Shown here piece by piece: positions 35,399 to 46,668 of a DNA stretch of 64,000 nucleotides; position 1 is the stretch's first letter; the number at the start of each line of letters is the position of its first letter. The stretch comes from Ectobius pallidus (lineage: Eukaryota; Arthropoda; Insecta; Blattodea; Ectobiidae), in contig CAXKWD010000008.1 of the NCBI GenBank assembly GCA_964059195.1, positions 43,267,502 to 43,331,501 of the forward strand, read 5' to 3'. The notes under the pieces were generated by a model that saw nothing but the letters and a program-made list of their open reading frames with translations, was not told the origin of the DNA and did no database searches. A program made the position numbers and the translations under genes.

Positions 35399-35884
35399 CG
35401 GTTGCTCATTCTTTGGGAAACACTAATTTCACTTTATAATTTACACTACAGCAAACAAATATACAAACAATATTGTATTTTTAATTATTCTTTAATGTGT
35501 GCAATTATTTGAATATACAAAGGCTTAGAATGTGCTTAATGCCTTTCCATTCGGAACTCTGTCGCGACCCGTCACTGCTTGTAAAGAGATTATGACTCAC
35601 GCATGGGAATATTTCCACCACATGCACTGAATTCCGCAATGCCATCTTGTGTCTTATGTTGGAAGGTCAAGAACCGCTTGTGGTTCGCGAACTAGTAAAT
35701 GCCCATGTATGTATTAAAGTAAGAGCGCTGGGGTTATGCAAATTTGAACGGAAGCTTAATTTTATGTAATACATGGAGAGAAACCATGTTCAAGTATTGT
35801 ATGTAATAACTCATATTTCCTTCGTGTTTTTAATGAAGTAGAATAAGGAAACTTTTCAAATATTAATTCGTGATCAATTAACAT

Positions 35885-36120
35885 TAAAGTGTCCCCCGCC
35901 TTGTGTTAGTCGGTAGCACGCTTGCCTTCCACTCCGGCGGCCCGGGTTCGATTCAGCAGTGAAAAATCACTTTCCCGGGTTCGTGACTGGGTGCTTATGT
36001 TGTAGCCTACTTAGGTTTCAGTGTGAGGTAGGGGACTGGCGCACCCTGGAAATAAGTTTGCTGCAAAAATCCCCTTAAAGGATCTCCAGGAGACTTTAGC
36101 GCGATCCGGTAGGGTACCAC
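35885..36120 (+). mobile_element. tRNA-derived SINE in the right inverted arm
   Basis: GTTAGTCGGTAGCACGCTTG (A-box region) and CCCGGGTTCGATTCAGC (B-box) are followed by the body AGGTAGGGGACTGGCGCACC and GATCCGGTAGGGTACCAC. It is a fuller version of the copy at 30285. Confidence 0.8.
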
Positions 36121-36349
36121 TATTAAACTAAGAGAAATTCGAATTGAAGCTTGATATTAAAAAAAAGCATTGTTTAATTGCTGTTTTGCTTCATGTTTGA
36201 AGAAGAGCTAACAGAGAAACAGTTTTAATATTACTCAATAATTTCTTTCTTCAGATTGTTGTTGTTATTATTTTTTTCTAAAATACTAGTCTTCAACATT
36301 GCCCTTTGACAAAGAAAAATAATAAACATAATTTGGTATGAAACATTCT

Positions 36350-36760
36350 TCCATTGACTCATTTATCCATCTATGCAACCATTTATCCATCCGTTCATCC
36401 ATTACCTCATCCGTACATTCATTCATCCATTGAACCATAAATAATTAAATTCATCCAGTTACTAGTTAATTCATTCATCCAATCATCCATATGGTAACTA
36501 AATAATTCATTCATCCTTTAATTAATTAACTTATCCATCTATTAATTATTTCCTTCAATCATCCATCCATTAATTAATTAATGTACTCATTCATTAATCA
36601 ATTTATTTATCCATCAATCTATTTATTCATTCATCCATGCATCCATTAATTAATTCATCAATTCATCCAACCAATCATCCATCCATACAACCATCCATCC
36701 AATAATTAATTAATTCATGCATTCATTCCCCAATTAATCTATTTAATAAATCAATTTCAC
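36350..36760. repeat. Degenerate CATC/ATTA tetranucleotide array
   Basis: Imperfect ATCCATCCATTAATTAATT units over about 400 bp in one sense. Confidence 0.9.
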
Positions 36761-37849
36761 CTATTTGTGCCGCCATATTACAAGATCTTAATAAATAAAT
36801 GGTACAAAAATATGTTGCACAAACTTTCTCGAATAAGTTATACGTGTTAAAGGCTAGCACAGAAAAAAGTAAATTATAGGGACAATTAAATTTTATTTAT
36901 TGCATTTTCAGAAAACTAATGAGTATCTAGACTGGCAAGCATCAGGGTCGGTCATTATATTCAATGCTTTTACCCTGAAATAATAATTATTATAATTAAC
37001 TTAAAATTATAATAATAATAATAATAACAACTTGGGGTTTGCATGGTATCCTCAATCTCAAAGGCAAAAAAGCAAGATGCATTGACTTATAGCCGAACAA
37101 TAGAGGCAAATGCTGCACTAATTATGAGTTATTACAATGAGCCTACTGGTAAATTTGGGTGTCCACGAGGTTTGATTTGAACCCAGGACCTCTTCCGTAT
37201 TAGCCTATACCACCTCGCTCTAATTGATTTTGGTGTGTTCATTACTACTGTGGTGAACTGACTATATGTCACAACAATATCTATATTAACTTATAGTATT
37301 CTTGTTACTATGGGCAACAAAAGAATATTCATATTTCAATCATAATGTATGTTCTGAAATTCACATTTAACTCATGTTATTTCGTTTTTATCTTGATACC
37401 TATTAATTTTATAGAGAAATGTATTTTACAAAAAAATGTTCTTTTTAATTTTCTCTACAACTTTACTGTGGTAGGTTTTCATGTATTGCCTACTGTAATG
37501 GAGATAATCTAGAAAAATTGAAAATGGATGCGAGTAAAGTACCCCCTAAGTCATTTTTGCAGAGAAACGAACATAGCCATTTCACTAGTCATACATAAGA
37601 GTTTCCAATTTTAAATTTTCATTAAAATCGTTAGAGCCAATTTTGCAAAGAATCAAAATTTTTTTAAAAGTTTTCATGAAAAGTCCCCTTAATATTTCAG
37701 TTATAAAACCCAAATTCTGGGCGGTTCAATAAAATTTCGAAAAAGTCCTTGATTCAAAAAATGAAGTAAATACAATGGACCGTTTATCCACTGTGCTTGT
37801 CCACAGATGGACAGACGTCATTCCAAAAACACTTTTTTCGGTTTCTAGG
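36761..37849. other. Little recognisable; a tRNA-like SINE scrap near 37160-37225
   Basis: GGTTTGATTTGAACCCAGGA with CCTATACCACCTCGCTC on the plus strand reads, inverted, as a decayed tRNA-like head. Otherwise this is AT-rich sequence with nothing supported. Confidence 0.4.
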
Positions 37850-37852
37850 CAT

Positions 37853-40410
37853 TAGTACAGTCACCAGGTACTTTTGCCTGAAAAAATGTCCGAAGTTAAT
37901 GATTTTTTAGTATGTTGTATATGGGTATTCTGAGGTGTAGAATCCAAGTTTTCCAAATCGAGAACCTTGTGCTAACTTCAAGGCAGCCGAAAAACCCCGA
38001 AATTTTTGGGCTTTTTCAATGTTTTCCTTATAACTCCTAAACAACGCGTTTTATCTGAAAATACTCTATTATAAAAATTAAAGGGCAATAAATTTGCTAC
38101 AATTTGCACTGTTTAATCTCTTTTTAAGTCGAATACGTACCGAGATATGGAGCTTCGAAGTTTTGAGTTATTTTTCAAAATATTGAAAAACTGCAAAAAA
38201 TGCAGGATTTTCCCTAGTAACTTTCATCTTTCAATATTGCTATATGAATAACGTTCAATAACCTACACAATAGAAACCCCACCCTTAATGACATGTTCTT
38301 TTCAGAGTAAAGAACACAATTCTCGATGTATAAAAATGAATTTTATAAAAATGTATAATACGAGTACATGTAATGACACGTGGATATATTAAGTACAATT
38401 ATTACAAATTAGTAATTCATATTAATTCATAAAAGCCTCTTTGGTCCCAATGGCAAGTCGGCATCATCTCTCAGTGATTCCTCTTCCTCCTGAGCAATGA
38501 TCTCATCGATGACGTCATCCTCCTCATCGCACTCAATGTCTGTGTCTTCCTCGTTGATGTCGGTTTCAGGCGAATTCTCGCAAGCATTTCCTGCACAATT
38601 CTTGCAGATGGTTGAGCATCGGAGTCCTGCTTGTTTGCAGCTGCAAGCCTCGGTGCTACACCCTGTCATGCACTTGCATTGTATCATGTGCAGCAACTTT
38701 TCTGGAGCTGCATCCATGGTCGTTGTTATAGGGATCAGCCCTCGTTTCATTAAAGTCCAGCCCCAAACTGACGGTAACTTTTGGTAGCCCAGCCATGTCT
38801 GCACTTGCAGATAGATACGAAAAGAATGGTACCGGGCAGCGTCTCATGTAGGGGGCAATCTGGCAAGGTTGAATTTGGATTTTGACATGGAGTTGGAAAA
38901 TATTCGGTAGCGAAGATCATCCAGAGTAGCCTATCTGTGTCCATGTTACCACCGTACAATATCACAAGAAACTGTTCCCCTGCTTCCGAAATTTGGCATG
39001 GTGTTGCTTCGTTATCTTTGAAAACACTAACGATGTCAGACAGAGAACGGTTTTTTTCATGCATAGTGAAAACTTTCTTCTTTCCTTGTCCAAATGGGTT
39101 TGATGTAGTGTCACACCCGCTTGCTGCATGAAGGAAAAGAATATCCTGAGTATTGAAGCTGGTGAATACAAAACACTGGGGTATTACCTCTCCCACTCTT
39201 TTGGAAATAAACATTCTTTTGAGAAGAGCCTAATGCAGTCAGCAATACTAAGAGATCGATGTCTTCACCTGTGATAGTAACATTATCGAAGTCAGAAGCC
39301 TTAGATATTGCAGTTTTCAATATCATGAAATCAGCATCTTCTATTGCCTGCTTAACTTTGATGCCCTTTGCTGCCATTTCAGTCATCAGCATTGAAATAA
39401 AGTTTCTCTTGTTCGTGTCATTGGACAAAAATTTTTCTTGCGACAATGTAACGGCCGTTGTTAACGAAAATACAAATTTTCTGGACTATTGCAGCAAAGC
39501 CCGGCAATATCGTTCAGCTGCTTTGGTGCTCTGATAAGCGACGTCACTAAGATATCCATAGAATACTACTATGGCATTATACCCAAAGTGTTTCTGTCCC
39601 TAGTCCACATAGGTCTTGCACACTGACTCGAACGTGCGTGATGTAGTCTTACCCCATACACCCTTATGTAGTCACTTACTAAGTTACACATTTTCTGCTG
39701 CCAAGGAGCTGCTCCTGTAAGGAGTGAATGATGAAATGGCAGCAAAGGAGAACATCATCGATAAGTAGGTGCCGTATTTTTTGGTAACAACGATAAGCGC
39801 GAAATTTTATAAAACAACCTCCCTTAGCTATATTTAGCTAAAAAATCATTAACTTCAGACCTTTTTTCAGGAAAAAGTACCTGGTGACTGGACTATAAAC
39901 CGTTCCACGGCCTTCAAGGAAATCACCCAACAGAACGTCCTGATGGGGTGGGGGGAGAGGGATGATGATGTTAAATTTATTAATTTAGATTCACCTACCA
40001 TTACTACTATTATTATCCAGATAGAAATGTTGGAAGATGAAATTTACTAGGGAAAATCCTGCATTTTTTGCAGTTTTTCAATATTTTGAAAAATAACTCG
40101 AAACTTCGAAGCTCCATATCTCGGTACCGTATTCGACTTAAAAAGAGATTAAACAGTGCAAATTGTAGCAAGTTTATTGCCCTTTAATTTTTATAATAGA
40201 GTATTTTCAGATAAAACATTATAAGGAAAACATTGGAAAAAGCCCAAAAATTTCGGGGTTTTTCTGCTGCCCTGAAGTTAGCACAAGGTTCTTGAATTGG
40301 AAAACTTGGATTCTACACCTCAGAATATCCATATACAACATACTAAAAAATCATTAACTTCGGACCTTTTTCCAGGCAAACCCAATTTTCAGTACCTGGT
40401 GACTAGACTA
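37853..40410 (-). mobile_element. Academ-like DNA transposon, 2.56 kb, long inverted termini
   Basis: Terminal inverted repeats of about 385 bp: left 37853-38240, starting TAGTACAGTCACCAGGTAC; right about 40025-40410, ending GTACCTGGTGACTAGACTA less a few substitutions. CAT flanks both ends (37850-37852 and 40411-40413), a 3-bp target duplication. The gene inside (minus strand) has an XPG-nuclease-like core and a CXC cluster. Academ elements are known for 3-4 bp duplications and an XPG-type nuclease region, hence the call. A stray 55-bp piece of the terminus sits at 39841-39895. Confidence 0.62.
38427..39534 (-). pseudogene. XPG-like nuclease plus CXC protein of the Academ-like element, frameshifted
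   Basis: There are three overlapping minus-strand frames. 39446-39111 holds AIEDADFMILKTAI and TITGEDIDLLVLLTAL, an acidic pair as in XPG/FEN or PIN folds. 39214-38750 holds LHAASGCDTTSNPFGQGKK, like the GCDY motif of FEN nucleases, and LSDIVSVF. 38804-38427 holds a cysteine cluster CKCMTGCSTEACSCK through CKNCAGNAC, close to the tesmin/TSO1 CXC pattern, then an acidic tail (EEDTDIECDEEDDVIDE). Shifts lie near 39200 and 38790. The helicase part and N-terminus of full elements are missing. Confidence 0.65.
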
Positions 40411-40549
40411 CATCGTGAAACATGCTTTCCCGGCGTTATCTCGATTTCGATTTTTTGTCACGATCACAATACTTTCTCTATACTACGTATATGCGAGAAA
40501 GTAAAATCATCACATTGCCATCCTTGGCATAAAAACTATTAAGCCCCTA

Positions 40550-43263
40550 TAGTCCAGTCATTTGGTGCTCATAAAGGGGGTTACCTGGAAAGTTTTCCGG
40601 GAGTTTTGAAAATTGGTGATTTTATAGATTTTGACATGCTCTTTTTAAATTTTCACTTTGCTACCTCGTATCTTTGCTGCTCGCGCAGCCATATTGGAAA
40701 AATGGCGCCCAAAAACAGTCTTTTGACAATATCTCCTTTCCGCCTCATTTTACGATGAAAATAGTTATGTAATAAATTAAACTAGAGAAAATTTCCTATA
40801 ATTTATGTAGTAACGATTTTCTTGTAAAATGAATAGTTTCAGCGTACGAGCGCCGAAAAGTCTACTCCGACATGTGTTTTGGCCAAAGCCACGGAAGATG
40901 CGGATACACTAATAATAATCAATACGGCAATCAACACTTCATCTACATTTGATTCCATAATAGTTGTCGGCGAAGATGTAGATCTTCTTATTCATTTGAC
41001 GGCTCTTTCAACGCTTTCAAACATATATATATATATAGGCCTATATATTATCACACCAGGAAAAGGGAAAATTTCGGAACGAATATATATTCAATAAAAA
41101 GTATCATAGATAAAACAGCTGCAGATAACATAGGCCTAATATTATTTCTGCACGCCTTCAGTGGCTGTGATACAACATCAGTACTCTTTAAACAAAGAAA
41201 AATAAAATGTATTTAAAAAAAAAATTAAACGAGCTTGTCCAGGTATTCAAAAACCAAAATGCTGATCCAGAGTTCATTGCTGAAGCTTCCTCCTTGTATT
41301 GTACGGTTACAGTGGCGTGAAAAGTATGTTGTTAAACAACTATAGATATACATGCTTCACTAAATCAGCATATGAAAATAAATTTAATAACTTATTGCAT
41401 CGCTGCCACCAACAGAAGCAGTAGCACGACAACATTCGTTCCGAACTTATCACCAGGTTCAGCAGTGGTATGGAGTTGAATATATTCGTTGCGAAATTAT
41501 TCCTATTCCTGGTTTGAGATTATATATGTTTGAACGCGTAGATAGAGCCGTCAAAAGAATAAGAAGATCTACATCTTCGCCGACAACCATTACGGAATCG
41601 AATGTAGATGAAATGCTGATTGCCGTAGACTAATGATTATATCAGCCTGGAAAAAAGATGAAAATTTCTGCGGTAAAAACGAAAATAGGTGTGTTTGATT
41701 AAATTCGCTGTGCTGAATTCGAAAATGCATTTCGTTTTTCTCTATCACATCTGGTTAATTGAAAATTGTGAAAAATGTTATTTTGACATTTTGTATAATA
41801 AAATAACTGTATGCAGCTTTGATGCTGCATTTTGAAACTTTTTTCTTTGCGGTAAGTGGTGTGATAGGTGATCTTAACTAATTTTGGGTCACTGAACATG
41901 AATCCGTTGACCGTTTCTACGTAACAAGTCATGTTTTCTTGCAATAGGTACTTCAAAATGAGAGATGTAAGTTATTGCTTAGACTAGCCTACAGGATAAA
42001 AAGTACTTAAAAATTAGGATAATTTTGATAATATTTACGGAGAAAAATCAAATAATATTTTCAAACAGTCCAAGACGTATGTATTCCAGTATTTTTTGTG
42101 AGTGCAGGCCAAATAAATTTATTTTTGCCAAATCATCTGAAGCCGTACAAATGCTCAGTGACAAAAAAATCGAAGTTTGTTTGAAGGGGGAAATAAAGAT
42201 GTGAACTTTTGGGAATTTTTCCATTGGTTATAAGGTAAAATCTATAAAATATATTTTAGTTGAGCAAATGGTATCTTCTTTATTTTATTACATTGATCGA
42301 GCTCAACGGTTTTGAACATGTATTTTAATACATCTAAAATCTATAAGTTTGCCAAATTTCAAGTTTCTAGCTCATCTGGAAGTGAATAAGCATCAATGTT
42401 AATAAGTGGATGATTAGACTGCCGTAGATGTTAATGTTACGGATATCCAGCAAGTTTTTCTATACTTATGGGGCAGCTAGAAACACCAAATTTAGCATGC
42501 TTATGACTGTTGTATGTGCCCACATTCCTACCAAATTGTAGGATGCTATCTTTCATATCTTGTGTGTCAAATATTACATAACGTGAGGAAAATATACAAA
42601 ATTTATTTAAATTAAAAAATCTAACTCAATGTAAGGGATAACCGATGGAGATACGTCAAAAGTCATAAGACCAAACTTGTAGACCTCCCAAAATCCATTA
42701 CTGCTTCTGCAACAGATTTTTTTGAAATTACTTACCGTTTAGCTACTATAAGCCCCCCAAAAAAGTCTATACACAGGCCTTAAAATTGTGTCCGCCATAA
42801 CAGTTAACACGAAAACTAGATATGAAACAACAAAAATAGTGACATTTTTTAAATCAGGAGACCTTATTTAGTTAAAATCGCATATTAAATGCTTTACCGG
42901 AAAATGATGGAGGTAGTGGCGTATCCGCATCTTCCGTGGCTTTGGCCAAAACGCGTGTCAGAGTAGACTTTGCGGCGCTCGTACGCTGAAACTACTCATT
43001 TTACAAAAAAAATCGTTACTACATAAATTATAGGAAATTTTCTCTAGTTATTACATAACTATTTTCATCGTAAAATGAGTCGGAAAGGGGATATTGCCAA
43101 AAAACTGTTTTTGGGCGCCATTTTTTTAATATGGCGGCGCGGGCGGCAAAGATACGAGGTAGCAAAGTGAAAATTCGAAAAGAGCACGTCGAAATCTATA
43201 AAATCACCAATTTTCAAAACTCCCGGAAAACTTTCCAGGTAAAACTACCAAATGACTGGACTA
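40550..43263. mobile_element. Second Academ-like transposon, 2.71 kb, partly palindromic
   Basis: Left end TAGTCCAGTCATTTGGT (40550) and right end its inverse (ending 43263); arms stay alike for about 355 bp (to 40906 and from 42908). CTA flanks both ends (40547-40549 and 43264-43266). The two terminal sequences share TAGTxCAGTCA with the element 137 bp upstream. Coding remnants occur forward at 40880-41330 and inverted at 41534-41640. Some 1.25 kb (41655-42905) of AT-rich DNA without known motifs lies before the right arm. Confidence 0.65.
40880..41330 (+). pseudogene. XPG-like core of the second Academ-like element, degraded
   Basis: KATEDADTLIIINTAINTSS and VVGEDVDLLIHLTAL (about 40880-41010) and, in another frame, LHAFSGCDTTSVLFKQRK (about 41150-41205) and ELVQVFKNQNADPEFIAEA match the protein at 38427-39534 motif by motif. 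A TA-rich run and several shifts break it. An inverted copy of the VVGEDVDLL part lies at 41560-41610. Confidence 0.7.
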
Positions 43264-43672
43264 CTATTAATTATTAAACTAAGACTACCAAACCGCTCAT
43301 CCATAATATTTGCTAAATTGATCCATTAATTAATTGAATGATCAGGGTTGTAAAAAAGCTGGCTAAAATTGAAAATGACCTGACCAGTGGTTTTTTTTCA
43401 GATTTAGCTGGTTAAAATATACCTCAGCCAATAGGCATGCCGAATTTAATTCATGAGGACCAACTGAGGCTAAAATTACCAATGAAATAAAGTTTGAAAT
43501 ATTAAAAATAATAGTTAAATATCTTTAGAACAATAATCCTTGGCCAAATTAAAAATGAAATAGCCTAATAAAAGATATCAATTAATACATAATTAACAAC
43601 TCTCTTTTTATAAAAGGGATTTTTTATACTTATTTCTCCATCAATTACACAAATCTGAAGCGTAATCACCTA

Positions 43673-43880
43673 TTGCTGGAATTTTGTCAAGCCATAGAAT
43701 CTTTACATTGTATGCCGGCCAGTTCTGGATCAATCGAAAGAGTATTTTCTTCATTTGGGTTAATACAAACAAAATTGAGAAACAGACTAGGCAATGAAAA
43801 AGCCCAGAAGCTTGTATACATCAACAGGCAGAATAAAGCAAATAGCCTATGCAAGAGTCGTATGATGAATGGTGAATTTA
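43673..43880 (+). pseudogene. hAT transposase C-terminal dimerisation domain
   Basis: It encodes CMPASSGSIERVFSSFGLIQ, TKLRNRLGNEKAQKLVYINR, the hallmark hATC motif (normally Pxxs/t SaseRvFS). Downstream, the reading enters a MITE at 43881. The catalytic domain is missing, so this is a deletion derivative. Confidence 0.92.
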
Positions 43881-44498
43881 CCATATTTACTCGAATATAA
43901 AGTGCCCTATTTTTGTCCATTTGTAGATTTCAATACTGAGGTGCGCATTAAATTCTAGTACAAATCCGTTTCGTAGGTCGGAGGTAATATTGATCTACAT
44001 AACAATGCATTGCTATAATTCTCTACTTCGTTCATTTTATCGTTAGCCTACACCATATGAAATCTAATTTCTGAAACATAATGAAAAAATTGTTTTTGTC
44101 AGTTCTATAGTGCAAATGTGAAATATTGTGCATTGTCGATTTTAAACTCATTTAAGAGCGGTATCAGCTTTTATTGTAAAACATTCATTTAACGTTTTGT
44201 TTGTCCATTTAGCAATAAAAAATAAACACCTCCGAGGATTCCAGTGATGAACACATTAGTGAATAATGATGAGCCATGCCTATAGGCCTACTTGTAGGCC
44301 TAAAACTGGCAGTTAACTGTAAATGTTTATGTGTTGGTTCATTATTCTATAAATACTGTGACAAAATTCCAAATAAAATATCCTCCTATTGATGCACATT
44401 ACATTTGCTAACAAACTCTTTTTTCATGATTTTAAGTTTCAAAATCAAGGTGCGCATTAAATTCGAGGGTGCATTAGCCTATATTGGAGTAAATATGG
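43881..44498. mobile_element. MITE with CCATATTTACTC termini, TA flanks
   Basis: The left end CCATATTTACTCGAATATAA and the inverted right end CCATATTTACTCCAATATAG flank TGCGCATTAAATTC motifs on both sides (43945 and 44452). TA lies on each side. It was inserted in the hAT element. There is no coding content. Confidence 0.8.
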
Positions 44499-44536
44499 TA
44501 ATTAACTATTGCTGGGAATTACACAGTGAAGTAGTA

Positions 44537-45183
44537 CAGTGAGTCCCACGCGAGAGTTGGCCAATGACGCGGGATTCTGCGACGCGGCGGGCACAGCTCC
44601 AACTCCCGAGTGATCAGGTGAAATATCTACGCAAATAAAGCCGCGATCGGTGTAATGATTCAGGTTCTCACATTTACAGTTAAAATTACAATGAAAATAA
44701 CCACGTACCTCATCACAAGAGCTGCTGGAAATGTTCTTCTCTTGCATCCACACAATACTGGCACCTTTTTAGGAAATTTTCTTTCACACGCATAATTTCA
44801 GCTTCCGAGACAGAGTTAATTTCTCTTGTGATATTGTCTTTAAGTTCTTCCAACAGCATGTGACTATTATTTATGGGGAAACTTCAAAAATAAAGTGTAT
44901 AGGTCAATTTCCCATACATTAGAAGAACTTGAAGACAATATCACAAGAAAAATTAACTCTATTTCGGAAGCTGAACTTATGCGCATAAAAGAAAATTTCC
45001 TAAAATGGTGCCAGTATTGTGTGGATGCAAGAGGAGAATATTTTCAACATCTCTTGTGAGGAGGTACATGGTTATTTTCATTGTAATTTTAACTGTAAAT
45101 GTGAGAACCTGAATCATTATTTGCTGTGCCCGCTGCCACGCAGAAACCCGTGTTATTGGCCAACTCTTGCATGGGACTCACTG
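44537..45183. mobile_element. Mariner fold-back derivative
   Basis: Ends CAGTGAGTCCCACGCGAGAG and inverse ATGGGACTCACTG, with TA on both sides (44535-44536 and 45184-45185). Most of the element is palindromic around about 44890; each arm encodes the same transposase C-terminus (GRYFQHLL-like, SEAELMRIKENF), so the 5' half was replaced by an inverted copy of the 3' half. Confidence 0.85.
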
Positions 45184-45208
45184 TATTAAATTACACTAAA
45201 TACAATTT

Positions 45209-45604
45209 GGTCGGCCGCGGTGGTCTAGAGGTAGCATGCCCGCCTCTAGATCCGCAGGGCGCGGATCAAACCTGGCCGTGGTCGATGGATTTTTCAGGAC
45301 GTAAAAATCCTGGGCACGGAGTCCTCCGGGAAGGACTTTAAGCTGGGGGTCCCGTGTCGTAGATTTACGGCACATAAAAGAACTCCAAGCCTAAATTAGA
45401 GCCTCTGGACAAAATTTCTCGGCCCTTTCACGTCCAAGAAATACTTAGTTTCCAGAGGGGGGTTGCGAGGCGATGGGCTTACCACCTGTCCCTCTACCCT
45501 CTCTCGGAAAATAAGCATATCAAAACTAGTATAGGTAATGAAACCTCCATTGGAGGCCCCTTCGCCCCACCTGGGGATCATAGGGTACCAGATACCAGAT
45601 ACAG
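45209..45604 (+). mobile_element. tRNA-derived SINE, 396 bp, 11-bp target duplication
   Basis: AAATACAATTT lies on both sides (45198-45208 and 45605-45615). The head TCGGCCGCGGTGGTCTAGAG (A-box region) and GGCGCGGATCAAACC (decayed B-box) is followed by CGGAGTCCTCCGGGAAGGAC and a long 3' body (CGAGGCGATGGGCTTACCAC). It differs from the SINEs at 27313 and 52343, so it is a separate family. Confidence 0.85.
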
Positions 45605-45964
45605 AAATACAATTTCAGGTTTCTGAGCTTGTAACTTTTAAATTTGTGATGTTTGGAAATAAGAACATGAAAGAAACTTCAATTATTTTTACTCAATTTG
45701 ATTTTATCCAGATAAAATGCCTGGCATTTTTCAAGTGGATAAAACTGGTAGCTCTGCATTTGCACTCAGTAGTCCTAAGTAGGCCTACTACAGGTTCTGA
45801 GCTTGTAACTTTTAAATTTGTGATGTTTGGAAATAAAAACATGAAAGGAACTTCAATTATTTTTATTCAATTTGATTTTAGCCGGATAAAATGCCTGGCT
45901 TTTTTCAAGTGGATAAAACCGGTTAAAACCAGGCCGGCTTTTTCATAACAACCCTGTGAATGAT

Positions 45965-46050
45965 TGACCCAATTAATAATTAATAAAGTAATGCATCAAT
46001 CAATTAATTAATTCATGTATACATTCATGAATTAATTAACTCATCCATTC
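45965..46050. repeat. Short ATTA/CATC tetranucleotide array
   Basis: This resumes the array interrupted by the hAT element at 43343 (43270-43342 has the same units). Confidence 0.85.
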
Positions 46051-46054
46051 ATTA

Positions 46055-46440
46055 TTGAGTGCCAGTATGGTACTTTGTGAGATTGTGTGCGGGATGGGAA
46101 AAGTCTGTCCGTGTGTCTTTACGCGCGATAACTCAAATATGCTTTATTGGAATTTCATGAAACTTGGTATATGCATTTATAATGTCCATGGGAAGACGTC
46201 TGTTGATATTGGGCCAAATCGGTTGGCCGGTACCGAAATAACGCCAAATTTAGTGCCTTTTTATGGTATTATATAAAAAAAGGTGCAGTAACTCAAATAC
46301 GCTTCATCGGATTTTCATGAAACTTGATATACTCATTTATATCGTCCATGGCAAGAAGCCTATTTATTTTGGACCAAATCAGTTGAACGGTACCAGAGTA
46401 ACAAGTAAATAAAAGTAACATTTTTAAAAAATCATGGCTA
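46055..46440. repeat. Imperfect direct repeat (about 165 bp), unclassified element
   Basis: The phrase AACTCAAATAYGCTTYATYG GAWTTTCATGAAACTT occurs at about 46131 and 46287, and later GGCCAAATCGGTTGGCCGGT matches GGACCAAATCAGTTGAACGG. I have seen such phrases as dispersed arthropod repeats, but cannot name the family. Confidence 0.6.
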
Positions 46441-46668
46441 TACTACAATGCCGCATTTTTTATAATGAGGGCTTTGATGCAATGCAGTCAGATGTTTGTT
46501 TACTTCGTTGACCTAGTTGAAATTGATTACTACATGAATACTGTTATATGGGTGATTCTTCAAATACAGGAAAATTTGTGTTCCGGAGTGTTATTTCCCT
46601 TCAAATTCAACTTAAAAAAAAATTAAAATAAATGTTTGTTTCTACTACTTCCAAACCACAACTATCAC

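Larger units (their letters stand above)
30163..36260. repeat. 6-kb block bounded by inverted arms
   Basis: The left arm 30163-30545 is matched inverted by 35717-36260: TTCTCTGTTAGTTCTTCATT pairs with AGAAGAGCTAACAGAGAAAC (36208), the SINE-like parts pair, and CCCCAGCGCTCTTAA (30532) pairs with AGAGCGCTGGGG (35729). The right arm is longer because of SINE body sequence missing on the left. The interior holds a second palindrome and a CR1-group LINE. It could be a large DNA element or an inverted segmental duplication. Confidence 0.75.
43343..45956 (+). mobile_element. hAT transposon, 8-bp target duplication, three later inserts
   Basis: The 8-bp TGAATGAT flanks both ends (43335-43342 and 45957-45964). 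Termini are CAGGGTTGTAAAAAAGCTGG and, inverted, CAGGGTTGTTATGAAAAAGC. A hAT dimerisation domain remnant lies inside. MITE 43881-44498, mariner fold-back 44537-45183 and SINE 45209-45604 inserted later. A 130-bp direct repeat (about 45625-45755 and 45796-45930, GCTTGTAACTTTTAAATTTG) lies near the right end. Confidence 0.9.

Noticed and set aside
38497..38787. Ser-rich 96-codon frame on the plus strand
   Set aside because: It is antisense to the acidic CXC protein of the Academ-like element.
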